From Stichopus chloronotus (lineage: Eukaryota > Echinodermata > Holothuroidea > Aspidochirotida > Stichopodidae): a DNA stretch of 64,000 nucleotides. How positions within the stretch are numbered: the stretch's first letter is position 1; each line of letters starts with the position of its first letter. The notes beneath the pieces are model-generated. The model was not told the origin of the DNA and searched no databases. It worked only from the letters and a program-made list of their open reading frames with translations. Where the stretch lies: assembly GCA_021234535.1 (NCBI GenBank), contig CM037829.1:33417976-33481975 (forward strand), given 5' to 3'. The position numbers and the translations under genes were made by a program. This document shows positions 51,501 to 63,489 of the stretch, one piece after another.

Positions 51501-54500
51501 CTGTCAGTGTTAAGTCTTAATCAGTGTAGAAATTGGAAGTTAGGACCTAGGTAAACCGGCATTTTCTGCCTTCTTGGAAGGTGCTTTCATTTGGGTGCAC
51601 ATGTATTTACACCTGAATTCAGAGTTGAGGTGGGGAGGGAATATGAATGATGCATCCATTGGTTAAATGATATTTCAAGAGTGGAGACCTAGTCACAGTG
51701 ACTTGTACATGTAATTGCACTGTACTCTGACATGTATTTTTAGGTTGAGTCGGAGCTGATGTAGAAGGGCATGAGAATGATACATCTATTGATGGTATTT
51801 TTCTAGACTGTAGTCAGAGTCCCAGTGACTGTATTTACACTGTGCTACTTGCTGCTGGAGTTTTGAGTTGCACTGATTGTTTGACATCCATATTTTCCAG
51901 TGGAATGAGAGTCGCCGATTTGAGAAAAAAATCTGGCCAGATGCCAGATTTGGGAAAAATCCTAAAATCCAGCCAGAATTCTGGTGGCGCACCCAGGAGA
52001 ACTCTATGCTTTTCATCTCCTGTTGTGATGTTTGAATCAGATGGTTTCAGTAGAGCAATCTCCACTGTAAACTATATTGAACTTCTGAATTGTTTCTATA
52101 TTTGTGCAACCCCTGCTTCGTTTATTGTATTTTATTATGATTACCCTATGATAATGGTCAAGAGAAAAAATTACAGGAGAAAAAAAAATCTTCTGTTGTT
52201 GAATCAGTGGATGACCCTGAATGTTGACCAAGAGATCTTGCATTACATTGACTATGTACAAGAAGCTGATTTTAAAGTACACTCTTAATTTTTAAAGTAC
52301 TTTAGACCAAGCTGTGATGTCATGAATTGGGCTACTGTACACCTCAGTACTTTTGACTATATTACAGATATATGAAGTTAAATTGTGCACTTTGACTTAA
52401 GTAAAAGCAGAGTGGTATTTCAGAGTGGCATTATTTTCAAATTTTGCATGAATTCTTTCAGTCATTTACACAGTATCCTGATGCGCAATGCCATAATTAC
52501 TGAACAAAACAGCAGCTTGTTAGTGGAGACACTCCGTTCCATCTCAGAAATCCTCATATGGGGTGACCAGAATGACAGTTCTGTGTTTGAGTAAGTTATT
52601 TTTTTCCCATCATCTCATGTACTGTATTGGCCATTGCCATCATGGCATGGACATTTGTGTGTGTAATCCAAGTCGGTAAGCAATGAAAGCGGCAGCTGTT
52701 TAAAAATGAAAAAGTAGTTGTTGTCAACATGTGAACAGTCCAGTTTTGCGGTAAAGAAAGCTAAATCCTGCAAATAAGGGAAAACAACTTTTGATACACA
52801 TTTGTTTGCTCCAGTGGGGGCTTTATAAATACAACCTTGGTCTGCGGCCCAGGCATGGTACTCTGAAGCTATACTATTGTTACTGTGAAAGTTTGCAGTT
52901 GCATTTTGTGATGACAGAATTTTATAGTTGTGGTTGTCATGGGGACTATCACACTGGATTGCCAGCTAGTGAGTAGAAGTGTAATACCCTCTGTGTAAAA
53001 AATATGATCGGCTGATGCAGTTTGTCTTTCTCGGGGAACATATTCCGGTGTATTGACCTCCAAGTTTAGTTTCAAGTGGATTCCTCCTTGAGATACACTG
53101 CACAGAAAAAAGACAATCAACCTGTATCAATGTAAGTGAAGGACATTTTAAAGAGGCAAATGGATGAGTCAATGTTTAGTAAATCTATCATAGCTACTCA
53201 CTAAATCCATAAGGAACTACTGAAATTAATTAAGGGCTTCTCGCTCTTATGCAGTTAATGCTTGGAAGTTTTCCATGTATTATCTTGTATTCTTTTCTTT
53301 TCATTTCAGCTTCTTCTTGGAGAAGAACATGCTTCTGTTTTTCCTGAAGATCCTTCGACAGAAAACGGGAAAGTACATTTGTGTGCAGCTCCTACAAACT
53401 CTGAACATCCTTTTTGAGAACATTAGAAATGAGACGTCACTATGTAAGTTAAATGTTTACTCCCAGACTCTCGTTCAAAATTATGGTACGTAAGTTGAAC
53501 ATTCTCTCCAAGTGAGTAGACAAGGATAAATGCCTGGAGATGCAAAGTTGATTCACTGCTGAGAGGCTGTATTCCATTGAGTGAAATGATGATTAATCTA
53601 GACTCTTGCTCTTGTATTGATGTATGTCTAGTTTTTGCTTTTTCTTAAAGTTTGAACTAGGTTGAACAACATGTGATTAATTAAATTTCTTCTACCTTTT
53701 CGTTTGGTTTGTTTGTTTCATTTCATACAGTATCATTTGTACCTTTAGTGACTACCCCTTTTGCTTTTGACGAATATTGTGATATTTAATGCCTATCCGA
53801 CAGTGTCCTTTCGCCCATGAATAAACCATTGCAGTAGTAATTTGCCCTTGGTGACAAACATGCTGTTAAGAAAATCGTCACATTCTGTCACGGGGTCTAT
53901 CTGAAAAATCAACTGAGCTGTACAGTATATACTTGTTGTGCACATGATTAGAAATTTATTTGACTGAGATGTCTGTCAGAGATTTGTCTCCTTAAGAACT
54001 CTGTCTAGCAGCCAGATGCAATCTGCAGCAGACAACGTTCCTCTCTGCGTGACCTCTACTGTTACCCATTTTTCTTTTCACTCATAGATTATCTCCTGTC
54101 CAATAATCATGTCAACAGCATCATTGTTCATAAGTTTGACTTCTCCGACGAAGAGGTGAGTCTGATAAGTCTGATCAGGCGGTATAAACCTTACATGAAT
54201 TATTTTTCACTTGCAGAACATTGAGTGTTTTTCCGTTAAATTATGACAAAGTGCCAGCTGATTGGTCCTTAGGAATATCATCACAACTCTTGCACTAATT
54301 TTGATATGGGATTTGAAAAATGTGACAAGTAAGAACAGGATCAGAGCAAATACGTCAAAAAGAAAGTGCTCAAGAGAATCGCAGAAACCACAAATGGAGA
54401 TAACTGGCAGCAGGGTTTGCAAAGAATGAGGTTAGGCCCTCACAGTTTTGTGTTTTTTATGAAAAAAAAAGATGTTATTTGTGCACTGTCTTATTCAATT

Positions 54501-57500
54501 TGATTGGCTAAGGGTGGATTATTTAGAATGTACAGAGGCTGAGGAGGGTTTGAAGGGATTTAAGCAACGAACAAGTCCCTCACTTTTTCTCTCTCTCACT
54601 TTTTGTCTCTCATACAGGTCTTAGCATACTATATTTCCTTTTTGAAGACTCTTTCTTTCAAGTTGAATGTCCACACCATTCATTTCTTTTATAATGAGGT
54701 ATGTATGACCTTGTATTGCTGAAAACTGCACTTCGTATATGACTGTTCTCTGATTAAGCTTCTGTGGCGCTCCTTGAGTTTGCCTTTCATGTGGTAAAGA
54801 TCCCATCCATGGGGTCTGTCTTGCAATCACTCAGTCCCCAGGACAAATCCTGGTGGAACCACTTGAAAATTTTCTTTGAACTCAAATTTACTTGTTCAGT
54901 AAACCTGTTTACAGTGATACTGAGGGGGTTACTTGGTGATTTCAGTTTGGGTCCCTATTGTCCGATTCAGGTCTCGTCCGATTAAGGTATCTTCTGCTTC
55001 AGGTGGCTTGGTAAAGCTAATGGGCCTCTGAGCTGGGCAGGTCCTCTACCCATCCCAGCCTTTAGAAAAGTGGCTCAAGACGGGGGTTACACTCTTGTTC
55101 ATTGGATGGGGATGTTAAATGGCGGTCTTGGGAGGAGGTTTGGGTATGTTTGTGATTGTTCACCTCTGTTAACACCTGCCTCGTTACCCTCTGAACATCG
55201 CCGGTGTTCATCCACAATCAACACGGGATAGGATCCCTCGATGAGTATTCATACTTTCTGATCCTCAAATTTTAAAGTTAATTAAGCTAAACCATCCTGA
55301 TAAGATGTTTTATGCGAGGGGTGTGGAATAAAAAAAATGAATGTATCTGGCAACTAGTGCTGTTAGGTACCGTTTAATTTGCTGAACGTTTCAACGGTCG
55401 GAATAAACATCGATACACCGTTGAAACATTTTCAAAATACTTTGGTATACCGTTCTCTGAATTTTACTTCTAGGTTTATCTTGCATGTACGACATGTTGC
55501 TCGTTTCGACTATACATATGGTTTTCTAAATGGGTACTTCCGAAAGTAAATGGTAAATAACTCCATTCAAGTAGGTATCTCAAATGCTCCATCCAAGTTG
55601 AGTCTTTACCAAAAAGTAAGATACATTACTATTCTTGTAAATAAATGCCTGTAATTTTTGACTTATGATCAATATTTTTCAAGTTATGTGAGAAAAGAAA
55701 CAATGTTTGTAAATGTTTCCAGAGGATTCTATGTATACCTCCTTTAGTACGTTAAGTGTCAGTTAAAAGACATAAACTTCTCACGACCCATGTAGATGCA
55801 AATATGAACATATATTGCTATGATCACAAAACCATTCTGCAACTTCAAACCTTTAAACATTTGTTAGTGACTAGGATCAATGAACAAAACCAAACATATT
55901 ATGTAACTGTTGCTTGAAAAAATCTGAAGTCCCTCACAAAAAGTTGTTTGTTCCCTGTATACGTGAATCGCCTAAATGGTTAGGCTATTTGCTATACACC
56001 CACTACTTCAGAAAGTCATTTCTTAAATTTTTGGAGGGCTGGACACGATCTTCCTTCTTTCTTTTCCCAAGACTTTTTGGGACATTTCAACGTCAAAAAT
56101 GTATGTAATACAGTTTGCTTTGTACGACATGTGCAACGTTTCATGGAACGCTTTAGTCTGAATCAATATCAATGATTTTGTTCTCATTGACCTTCCATGT
56201 TTTCACCCAACACACTGTACCGTTCTACTGCGAGACTGACTATAAAAGAGACTTGGCAAAACCCCCATTGATAGGTTTTGTTAGCTCAGTTATGCTACAG
56301 CATTTTATGCCAATCGGTATCTTTGAAAATGGAAAAGAATTAGTGGGAATCAAAAAGTTGAAAACAGGATTTGTGTCTGTGGAAAGTCAGTGGCAGCAGT
56401 ATCGATTAAAAGAGCTGATGGGGATCATCGTTATTTACATGGATTACGTCCAAGAATCAAGGCAGTCATAAGGGCGTTAGCTACATCGTCCAGCTGTAGC
56501 AACGAACTTACCGCCTCACATTTTTTGTAGTGGATTATTAAGGGTGCCACAGTGATTCGTTAGTGAAAACTGCAGTTTATTCCCTTCTTTTATGCAGTCA
56601 AAAGGCGGCAAATTACAAGGGTTGAATGCCATCACTGAATTAAAAGTCTTTCAGTAAGTTTATGCAGGAAATCCATACAAATGATTAGCAGAATTGGGCT
56701 CCATTTAAATGCCCAACTGTTCGTTTAAATGTTTAAACTACTGGCAACCCCCCTTAGAGTGAGTGACATCATCCATGATGGCAGATGGTGTGCCTCTAAT
56801 TGTATCCTTCAACAATTTGACAAAACAAGAGGGAGCCTCTGTGGAATCACACCATTACCCTGTGGCACATTGGTTGTTAGGGATGACAAACCAGCACATT
56901 GCATTATTCACAACTACTGACGGAATACCAAAAGGACAAACTCAGCTGTCGATAGCTTTCCAGCGATTGAACACTTGCAAATTTTATATTGAGCAAACCA
57001 GACCAATACTCATGGCAGTTGTTAATCTACCAATTGCATTGACATCCACATCAATGTGCCACTCTTAAAAAATATTTTTCTGACTGCAAAAATAGGACAA
57101 AAGTCAAAAAGCCTTCCCTCCCCCCAAAAAATTCATACGTAAATAGCAATAGATACAAGCAACAAATGTCAAGGTATTGGTCTACTTTTCTCTGTACACC
57201 ACATGCTGTTTATTTAACACTCAATGAAAGAGGCATCAATAGTGTGTGAAAGGTATACCTAAAGTTGGTGGTCCTATTTTCGGTAAGTTTTTCAACTTTG
57301 TTCTGCATTATATCACAGTCGGTATGTTGGCAAAGAGTGTGTATAGCACATCTGCCGAATGGTGAAAATGGGATTGTTGGTCAATATTTGACACTGAAAA
57401 TAATTGGTCCTTCAAAGCATTACAAAAAGTCAGGATCACCCGAACAATGTAGTTACCCTCATCTACAATTTCTCGTGGTAACCTGTTGGGTCTTTGCTGG

Positions 57501-60500
57501 TACTCACCCTCACAAATCCCAATATGTCACTCACTTAAAGCTAACAGGACAATGTCCATCACTGACCGTAAGTATTGAAAGTGGTCATTGTATTTGACAC
57601 TTGACACTTTTAAGTATGCACCACTTATACAAGCTAAGTCACAAGGAGCTACAAGTATAATATTTAAAGAAAAGTAGTGGTCAAGAGAACCTCATTCATT
57701 GTCCAGAAAACCTTTTCTGGAATCTGGACATGCCTGTAATTGTAAAAATACTCATTGATCATGTTTATCTGTATTGTTGATAGAGTTATATAGTTTTCAG
57801 TTGTATGGTGATGTCATGTTGATCCCATGACAAAGCTTTCAAGTCATGTTTATCACCTATCAGGATCTTTTTATCCCTCATTGGATTTGTAAGACCAGAA
57901 GTATACTAGGCACTTACACCAAGTTTGTCTCCCTTTCACCTTTGCTTGCAGTCAGCCATGAGCCTCAGTTGACTAAATCACTTGAAACAGCTTGTCTAAT
58001 CTCAGCAAATGCTGTTCAAATAAAAAGAAATTCAAAATACTTTTCCCTAGGGTGGTGGTGTAATTATCGTGTTTTACTTGTTTTTAAGTGGATTTATCAA
58101 AGGGGTAAATGTAAGTCGTAATCACAGTAATTGCTCTCTTATCATACTTTGCTATTTGTAATGTAGATATTAAGCCCTCTGTGTAAATCATGTGCAATAA
58201 AACATTGTTGAGTTGGGAATGACCACATTGAAACACTTGCTTGGTTGCCAGCACCATAAAGTATAAACTGCTCTTTGAGACCTGAATTATCATCTTACTG
58301 ACTCCATTCTGGCCCTGCACACCTGTCTTAGTCTTACTGACTTCTGGTCTTGCAGCCCTGTCTGTAGTCTTACAGATCTGTCCCTGGTGTTGGTGACCTT
58401 TCTCTGGGCAAACAGCCCTGTCTGTAGTCTTACTTACCTCCCTCTCTTCTCACAGACCTGTCTTTGATCTTTAATACCAACGTTTGTTTGCTCTTACAGA
58501 ACTCTTTCAATTCTCCTGTATACAATTGCATTTTATGTTTTTCTTATTGCCCCCCTCCCCACCCCACCACATGATTTACATTGTGGAGTTAACTTGTTCA
58601 AGTCATTTTAATCTCCTGCAGCATACCAATGACTTTGCACTATACACAGAGGCTATCAAGTTCTTCAACCATTCAGAGAGTATGGTCAGGATAGCAGTCA
58701 GGACCCTGACTCTGAATGTCTACAAAGGTGAGCCTGCCCCCCCCCCCCTAGACACATCTGGGATGGTTGGATGATGAAGATGGATGTTATGCAATACCCC
58801 ATGGAAGGCAGGGGGGGGGGAGAAAAATACATTGAAAAGAAACTTATGGGAGGGACAAGAACAGTAAAAGGAGAAGAAAAGATGGAAGAAAGAAAGAATC
58901 GTGAACAGTGACAGCAACAGTTGGATGAAATAGGGGTAGGGAAGGTGTTAAAGAAGAATGATGACTGTAAGATGAGAACAATCAATCATTTCCTCCGCAA
59001 GCTCTCTATCAGCATGTTCGCAGCCTGCCTGTGTAACTACCACTGCTTGCTGCATTTGTAGATGAGATATGTGGCAAGAGTGTTGCTCACAATCTGGAAG
59101 CTAGAGCAATGTTGCTGACAGTTTTTGAATCAGCTGCAGATGGCATGCATCATATCCCAACAGTGTTAACTGACTTTGATCAGATCAAAAACAATCATAA
59201 ATTTCGCAATTGCTCTGCGTGTATGCATCGTCATTTGCACGGGGTACAAGAGCACCCCACAGAGGATGTCAGGAAACAGTTCTGTAATTGCTGCCCAGAT
59301 CCAAAGTTTTATTAATGTAGGCCACGTTGTATGTGTGACAAAATTCGGCATGTACTGTATGCCTATCTTTATTGTCATGCCCATATGTAAGTTATATGGT
59401 GTTATTATGTGAAAATGGACTGTGATTCCACAACTTGCTTGTAGTCTAGCTGAAGTTGTATTTCGGGCACCCAGGTACTTGACCGACTATGGACCGCTTA
59501 TGCCCTGGTCTGAACTTTTAACCCACTTCAAACACTAGTGTGCATGCATGTGTAATGTGTGTATGTAATGCCTTGCTTAGAAACAATGTGACATCTCAAA
59601 GAGTTTGGACAGATAGCAGCAACTCATTGTCAAAGGTCAGAGGATATCAAACATGAACGGGAGTCATCTTGCTGAAAAATTGCTAAAAATGCGTTAGACC
59701 AGTCTCCCAGTTATTGTGAAGGATATTTGTCATGTTGCACTGAGAAACCATATTTAAATGTGGCATTTTAGTGAGTGTGAAAGAAAAATAAATGGTCAGT
59801 TGTTGAGTTTAGTTGAGTTAGGGTAAAAATGCAAACTTGAATTCTAACTTGTTAAAGTTCCTGATTCAGATATCCCTTTTTAGTCCTTGCATGTAACTCC
59901 ATATCGCCCCTCTTGACATCTTATCAGAAACAATTTTTTTTTTTGTAATCCACCACCTCACAGTGAAGGACAATGCAATGCTGACGTACATCCGGAACAA
60001 GACTGCCGTCCCTTATTTCTCAAACTTGGTCTGGTTCATCGGTAACAACGTCCTGAATCTCAACACAGCGGTCAAGCATGACGTGGAGTAAGTTCCACCA
60101 TGTTTTCAGTGTAATGAGAAGGAGACAGTGACAAGCTTTTGCTACCAAGTATGCATTTCACTTGCATATTGGATGAACTGCAGTCTCGTAGCTGGAGGGT
60201 TAAAAAAGAGATACATTTGGGATAAGATCGTTAACAAACTAATTTACACAGACAGTAGCTGAAATGCAGTACTGAAAATTGTGAGAGAGAAATCCAACTG
60301 TGTGTAATTTGTATGTCTACAGAAGAGAACTTGTGAAAAGGTTTTCGTTGTGATATATTTCATGCAGCAGAAGAGATTATTTCATGTCATATTGTTTTTA
60401 GTGTGCCTATGCTTTCATTCATTGAAAATCTCTGATTAATAGTGTTGTTCCACAGGGTAACAGCAGTTGAGGCAGTTAGTCTTTGTGTTAAATTTATTCA

Positions 60501-63041
60501 GCTCCAAGTGAAAAGTCATCATTTTCAAATAGAAATAAACTGAAAGTTGCAGAGGTAAATAACAAGTTGTTTGAAAGTTTTTTCGTTTCATCAGTTGTTG
60601 GTTGAATATACTCAATAACTGTTTGAAAAAGCCAAATCTTTCAGTGCTGGCTCAGATTCCGCAGTCAATCCGTCCAATCATCTACTTCACCCCCCCCCCC
60701 AACATTTTGGGAAGTTTGCAAAATGTGAACAATTCAGAGTGCTGAGAATGGTCGGTGTGGATGGCAAAAAACAGTAGAGTCATTATCTTTCATTTCATTA
60801 GATGAGTAGCCTATGATTACTCTCTGTCATCTATCTGTGATTCTTCCCCCCCCCTAAAAAGTTTGACCAATGTTCATATTAATGCAGAAATCCATCTGCA
60901 AACACAATGCCAAAATAATCGACTTCTGTATTTCTTTCCTTGATTGTTTACTTGGAAGACAAAACTGTCAGTCATTTTTTATTGTTTTGTAGACAGTCAT
61001 TGAATAGGGTTATCACATGTTTTGTTTACAGAAAACTCATTTACGGAGTTATTCTATTTAATTAAAATAAAAAAGATGGATCCATTTTCTGGATCCATTT
61101 TCCGTCAGCTATTACACATACTGTTTTCAAATTGTCATCTATGCAAAAGGTCCGACATTTGCATCTCTTGTTCTTAGTTGTGAAAGAGGGCAGGCAGTTT
61201 GTATTGATCTTCTCTTTTCAGCCATCAGAGCAGGAACCGATTGGAGACATTGATCGCGGAGCACCTGGACCACCTGCATTATGTGAACGACATCCTCAGC
61301 ATTGAAAACGAGTACCTCAATGACGTGTTGACGGAGCACATGTTGAATCGTTTACTGATACCTCTCTACGTGGACTCGCTGACTAGGAAAAGAGCCTGTG
61401 GTCTGGGAGTAAGTATACTATGATACAGCTGAAGGAACCATACAACCAGAATAGAATGAAATTAAAAAATGGGATGATAAGAGCCTATGGTGTGGGAGTA
61501 AGTATGCTACGACACAGCCAAAGGAAGCAGACTATCAGAAAACATTAAATCTAACATTGATAAGAGCCCGTGTTCTGGGAATAAGTATGCTATGATACAA
61601 CTGAAGGAAACATACTATCAGAATAGATTAAATTAACATGAATAAGAGCCCATGGTGTGGGAGCAAATATGCTATGATACAGCTGAAGGAAACATACTAT
61701 CAGAATAGATTAAATTAACATTGATAAGAGCCCACGGTCTCGGAGTAAATATGCTATGATACAGCCAAAGGAAGCAGACTATCAGAAAACATTAAATTTA
61801 ACATTGATAAGAGCCCATGGTCTGGGAGTAAACATGCTATGATACAGCCGAAGGAAACATACTATCAGAATAGATTAAATTAACAATGATAAGAGCACGT
61901 GTTCTGGGAGTAAGTATGCTATGATACAGCTGAAGGAAACATACTATCAGAATAGATTAAATTAACATTAATAAGAGCCCGTGGTCTGGGAGTAAGTATG
62001 CTATGATACAGCTGAAGGAAGCAGACTATCAGAAAACATTAAATTTAACATTGATAAGAGCCCATGGTCTGGGAGTAAATATGCTATGATACAGCCGAAG
62101 GAAACATACTATCAGAATAGATTAAATTAACATTGATAAGAGCCCGTGTTCTGGGAGTAAGTATGCTATGATACAGCCAAAGGAAACATACTATCAGAAT
62201 AGATTAAATTAACATTGATGAGAGCCTGTGGTCTGGGAGTAAGTATGCTATGATATAGCCCAAGGAAGCATACTACCAGAATAGATTAAATTCAACATTG
62301 GTAAGAGCCCATGGTCAGAGAGTAAGTATGCTGTATTACAACAGAAGGAAGCATACTACCAGAATAGATTAAAGTTAACGTTGATAGGAGCCTGTGATCT
62401 GGGAGTGAGTATGCAACAATATAACAGAAGGAAGGAAAATACCAGAACAGCTTAAATTTAAAATCAGTATCGATGAGTGTCACATTAGAATCCATCTATC
62501 GCGTCCGCATACCTACCGGCTATGGTTTTAGATACTGGTCTTGTCTCTGTTATATATCTGTACCCTTTGGTCGCCTTTTCATTGGTTTATCTTTTCTGAA
62601 GTGTTGGCCGTTTTGCATGTGAGCCTATCTTGGAAATAATATCAACACTCGCTTTACAACTGGGAATGTCAAAAGGTTCTGACCTGGGGTTCATGTGATT
62701 GTTGATATGGCATAGTATCTTTTACCAGGTGACATTTTAACAAGAATACTGATGTGCCCCTCTTATGCATCAAGCAGACTTTCAAATTGCCAACCTGATT
62801 GTTATGAAAAAGTGATTTTTAGCCCTGTATCAGCTATGAATTAAGTTGTATGTGTCCATTCGTTACTCAAATGTAGAATTGGAGTTTCATATTCTAAATT
62901 TAACTCTCAATGTCTTTTCAGTTTTTCTTGCTGTTTAAATTTACAGAACAGTAATCGATGAAACCTGTTTTTGTCTTTTTTGCATTGCAGGAGGACCATC
63001 CTTATATTTGTCAGGTTTTATCACTATTTCTGCTTTCTCAG
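48530..63041 (+). CDS. CLEC16A: CLEC16A/ema/gop-1 homologue, 5' part (9 exons, continues beyond window)
   Basis: Endosome-associated regulator of mitophagy, endosomal maturation and autophagy in vertebrates and Drosophila. Exons: 48530-48603, 52462-52590, 53310-53443, 54088-54155, 54618-54698, 58622-58727, 59964-60087, 61222-61408, 62991-63041; phases match throughout, giving the first 318 codons. The start [15 protein letters not shown] resembles the family start. The conserved FPL domain follows, with [105 protein letters not shown] and [14 protein letters not shown]. Exon 9 ends VLSLFLLSQ at a GTGAGT donor. Despite the vertebrate name there is no lectin domain. Intron 8 opens with a minisatellite that copies the exon 8 donor. 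Confidence 0.95.
48735..49245. mobile_element. Terminal-inverted-repeat element with iterated ACGTCCCC motifs, 511 bp
   Basis: The ends are CAGTCAAAACGTACCTTTAC and, inverted, CAGTTAAAACGTCCCTTTAC. Inside the left end the core AAAACGTCCCC or a close variant occurs six times to about 48842. Inside the right end its reverse complement occurs four times (49165-49240). About 320 bases of AT-rich sequence without coding capacity lie between. No clear target duplication is seen, so the superfamily is not assigned. Confidence 0.75.
51621..51843 (+). repeat. Diverged tandem duplication, about 121-bp period
   Basis: 51621-51722 and 51743-51843 share in order GTTGAG, GAATGAT.CATC.ATTG, AGTCACAGTGACT-like, and a GTA.TT.CACTGT end. 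It lies in CLEC16A intron 1. Confidence 0.6.
55206..55295 (+). repeat. Short dispersed repeat, copy 2
   Basis: Matches 25558-25645 in the same orientation (see that entry). The preceding bases 55000-55205, which include GGATGGGGATGTTAAATGGC, also look like an interspersed repeat tail. Confidence 0.75.
58325..58470 (+). repeat. Pyrimidine-rich reiterated tract before CLEC16A exon 6
   Basis: CCCTGTCTGTAGTCTTAC occurs twice (about 58361 and 58407), with looser GTCTTAC and GACCTGTCT variants around. It contains several CAG-ended pyrimidine stretches that resemble 3' splice sites. Confidence 0.6.
61392..62465 (+). repeat. 82-bp minisatellite seeded at the CLEC16A exon 8 donor, 13 units
   Basis: Units start with GAGCC(C/T)(A/G)TGGTCTGGGA near 61392, 61480, 61564, 61645, 61727, 61811, 61892, 61974, 62058, 62139, 62221, 62305 and 62387; spacing is 81-89. 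Unit 1 is the 3' end of exon 8 plus its donor GGGA/GTAAGT. Units 2, 7, 8, 10, 11 and 12 keep GTAAGTAT, unit 13 has GTGAGTAT, and the rest have weakened donors. There are no unique spacers, so this is a tandem array. Confidence 0.95.
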
Positions 63042-63489
63042 GTGAGTGATAAACATCTCGTCATGATCCATCTCCTCTGAAAGTGACACACATCCCACAT
63101 TCTCCGCAGGGGGCTTTAGGGGGGTTGCCCACCTGCTAGCAAAAATTTTTGCCCACATGAAATAGTGACTGTCCCTGTAAAATGAATCCCAGCCACCCTA
63201 CACAAAACTCTGCTGGGGCTGGAAAAGAGTTGGCAACAGGCTACTGCCATTTTAAATAGAACTAGAAATTGCCTTTCAGTGGCACCGTTTTGTATCCTGT
63301 TGGATTTCGATTATGAAAACTATTAGGGGATGAGGTTGAACCTCCTTCATTTAAACCCCTTTCTGGTGATGATGTCTGCACTTCTTGTGAGGCTTACCCT
63401 CCCCGTCTCTCTTTAATATCTGTGGAGATTACTGACATTTGGTAATGATCCATCATTTGTTAAAGAAAAGAAGAAACCTTGTAACAAAT

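Larger units (their letters stand above)
48604..52461 (+). other. CLEC16A intron 1
   Basis: It contains an inverted-repeat element (48735-49245), a diverged tandem duplication (51621-51843) and an open frame of 148 codons (51842-52288) with no recognisable domain. Confidence 0.75.
54699..58621 (+). other. CLEC16A intron 5
   Basis: It holds the second copy of a short dispersed repeat (55206-55295), a possible element end at about 55366-55470 and a pyrimidine-rich reiterated stretch before exon 6. Open frames of about 100 codons near 56172, 56763 and 57265 have no recognisable domain. Confidence 0.65.

Noticed and set aside
51842..52288. 148-codon open frame in CLEC16A intron 1.
   Set aside because: No recognisable domain, AT-rich, and it begins in a diverged tandem duplication; probably chance.
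55366..55470. Possible hAT-like end near TAGTGCTGTTAGGTACCG.
   Set aside because: No matching opposite end or target duplication could be found, so it is not listed as an element.
61392..62465. Regularly spaced repeats that could suggest a CRISPR array.
   Set aside because: The whole 82-bp unit repeats with no unique spacers, and the genome is animal; it is a minisatellite.
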